DNA of 6,892 nt from DSAR01 sp034437315 (GTDB taxonomy: Bacteria > Chloroflexota > Anaerolineae > B4-G1): NCBI GenBank assembly GCA_034437315.1, contig DAOTUC010000251.1:1-6892 (forward strand). The letters run 5' to 3'. Numbering within the stretch: the stretch's first letter is position 1; every line of letters starts with the position of its first letter. The notes under the pieces were generated by a model, which was not told where the DNA came from, made no database searches, and worked only from the letters and a program-made list of their open reading frames with translations. Positions 6,154 through 6,892 of the stretch are shown piece by piece. Made by a program: the position numbers and the translations under genes.

Positions 6154-6570
6154 ATGGGAGTACCGAGAAATTGGCGATTGCAGCAACAACGATACCGTTT
6201 AGAGGGTGAGATTTGTGATAAGTGCGGTGAGCGCATTTTCCCGCCCCGCGACGTCTGCCCGGCGTGTGAAGCGCCGGCCAAGACGCCCGTTCGCTTCAGC
6301 GGCCGGGGGGAGATCTATTCCTACAGCACCGTCTACACGCCGCCCCGGGGGTTCGAGGAATACGTGCCGTACACCGTGGCGCTGGTGCAGTTGGAGGAAG
6401 GTCCGATGGTCACCGCGCAACTGACCGACGTGGACGCCGAACAGATCCGCGTCGGCATGCCGGTGGAGATGGTCACGAGGAAAATCCAGGAGGAAAGCGC
6501 CGAAGGAGCCATTATCTACGGATACAAATTCCGCCCCACCCACTTCGAGCATCATTCCCATTCCCATTAA
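6154..6570 (+). CDS. DUF35 zinc-ribbon/OB-fold protein, bridging subunit of the thiolase-synthase complex
   Basis: This is a small (138-residue) non-catalytic partner of thiolase-fold enzymes. In the methanogen complex the DUF35 protein holds thiolase and HMG-CoA synthase together and helps form the shared CoA-binding site. The N-terminal MGVPRNWRLQQQRYRLEG is typical, followed by a rubredoxin-like zinc ribbon with C21, C24, C35 and C38 (CDKC and CPAC) and an OB-fold from about 45 to 125 (GRGEIYSYSTVYTPPRGFEEYVPYTVALV appears at 50-78, split here: GRGEIYSYSTVYTPP, RGFEEYVPYTVALV). The C-terminus FEHHSHSH has five histidines from residue 130 on, which is unusual and might bind metal. AGGAGGT six bases upstream fixes the start. 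It lies 144 bases after the thiolase gene; no convincing promoter of its own is seen, so co-transcription is likely. All four zinc cysteines are present. Confidence 0.9.
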   Translation: MGVPRNWRLQQQRYRLEGEICDKCGERIFPPRDVCPACEAPAKTPVRFSGRGEIYSYSTVYTPPRGFEEYVPYTVALVQLEEGPMVTAQLTDVDAEQIRVGMPVEMVTRKIQEESAEGAIIYGYKFRPTHFEHHSHSH

Positions 6571-6600
6571 CTTGGATGACGCAGCACTAATGTGGCGAGC

Positions 6601-6713
6601 ACACGGATTTTCAGGATTTGCGGATCATCCATCATTTTGCGAGGACAAAACGTCATAAGCGCTATCGGCTTTGTCCTGTCCTCGCCTGATCCGTAAATTC
6701 TGCCTATCCGTGT
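6601..6713. repeat. 113-base imperfect palindrome, MITE-like or REP-like intergenic repeat
   Basis: The first 27 bases (6601-6627, beginning ACACGGAT) and the last 27 (6687-6713, ending ATCCGTGT) are inverted copies matching at 22 of 27 positions. Inside, GCGAGGAC (6639-6646) pairs with GTCCTCGC (6678-6685), and AGGACAAA/TTTGTCCT offers a second register. The centre is the self-complementary AGCGCT (6658-6663). The left arm also carries GGAT three times, 8-9 bases apart. No clear target-site duplication or transposase gene is seen. It could also slow or stop transcription after the DUF35 gene. Confidence 0.7.
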
Positions 6714-6730
6714 CCTTCTAAAGTACTCAA

Positions 6731-6892
6731 ATGCTGATGCATATTCAACCCATCACGTTGACTGGCGAAATCGTGCGCTTGGAACCGCTCTCGGAGGCGC
6801 ACGTGTCCGATCTGTCCGAGGTCGGGCTGGAGGCGCGCATCTGGCGCTACATGCTTTACGGCGATATCGATTCGCCGGAGGAAATGCGCGCT
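6731..6892 (+). CDS. GNAT-family N-acetyltransferase, RimJ/RimL type (5' part only)
   Basis: An open frame of 54 codons begins at the ATG at 6731 and is cut by the window edge. It translates to MLMHIQPITLTGEIVRLEPL followed by SEAHVSDLSEVGLEARIWRY and a stretch ending SPEEMRA. The GEIVRLEPLSEAHVSDL beginning is characteristic of RimJ/RimL-like GNAT enzymes, which transfer an acetyl group from acetyl-CoA to an amine. The acetyl-CoA-binding loop lies beyond the window, so the substrate cannot be guessed. An in-frame stop at 6719 limits the start to 6731 or the ATG at 6737; neither has a clear ribosome site. It is separated from the mevalonate genes by the palindromic repeat and probably belongs to another unit. 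Confidence 0.75.
   Translation, partial: MLMHIQPITLTGEIVRLEPLSEAHVSDLSEVGLEARIWRYMLYGDIDSPEEMRA

Noticed and set aside
1..6892. CRISPR arrays, tRNA or rRNA genes, toxin-antitoxin or phage-defence modules.
   Set aside because: No regularly spaced repeats of CRISPR type, no tRNA or rRNA-like sequence and no defence gene were seen.

Overview
The window looks like chromosomal DNA from a GC-rich bacterium. It holds two divergent transcription units, separated by a 356-base regulatory region at 2104-2459, plus the first 54 codons of a third gene at the right edge. The bacterial marks are a groES-groEL operon with a CIRCE operator, a textbook sigma-70-type promoter and strong Shine-Dalgarno sites. 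Chloroflexota (Anaerolineae-like or Roseiflexus-like) is my best guess at the lineage, because some members are known to use mevalonate pathways with archaeal features. This is inference from gene content; no taxonomic marker was compared.

Left half, minus strand: groES (1801-2103) then groEL (124-1767) are read leftward from a promoter whose -35 TTGACA and -10 TATCAT are 17 bases apart (2203-2231). A CIRCE element (2166-2192) lies just downstream of the predicted transcription start, so HrcA repression and heat-shock induction are expected. An extra CIRCE half-site sits next to it. A small hairpin with a short T-run at 66-86 may end the operon.

Right half, plus strand: a class II HMG-CoA reductase (mvaA, 2460-3761), an archaeal-type HMG-CoA synthase (3785-4858), an archaeal/SCP2-type thiolase (4855-6009) and a DUF35 zinc-ribbon/OB-fold protein (6154-6570) form a likely operon. 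Together they would take acetyl-CoA through acetoacetyl-CoA and HMG-CoA to mevalonate. In methanogenic archaea the last three proteins are known to form one complex in which DUF35 bridges thiolase and synthase and the intermediate is channelled. Finding all three beside a P. mevalonii-like class II reductase suggests that this bacterium uses the archaeal channelling complex for the upper mevalonate pathway. The lower-pathway genes (mevalonate kinase, decarboxylase and so on) are not in the window.

Non-coding structure: the mvaA upstream region has a consensus -10 box without a good -35, two small palindromes just upstream of it and a GC-rich hairpin in the predicted leader. The 144-base gap between the thiolase and DUF35 genes holds two tandem hairpins, 23 bases apart, whose stems differ by a compensated base pair. 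Between DUF35 and the last gene lies an imperfect palindrome of about 113 bases (6601-6713) that resembles a MITE-like or REP-like intergenic repeat. The final reading frame (6731-6892, cut by the window edge) looks like a RimJ/RimL-type GNAT acetyltransferase.
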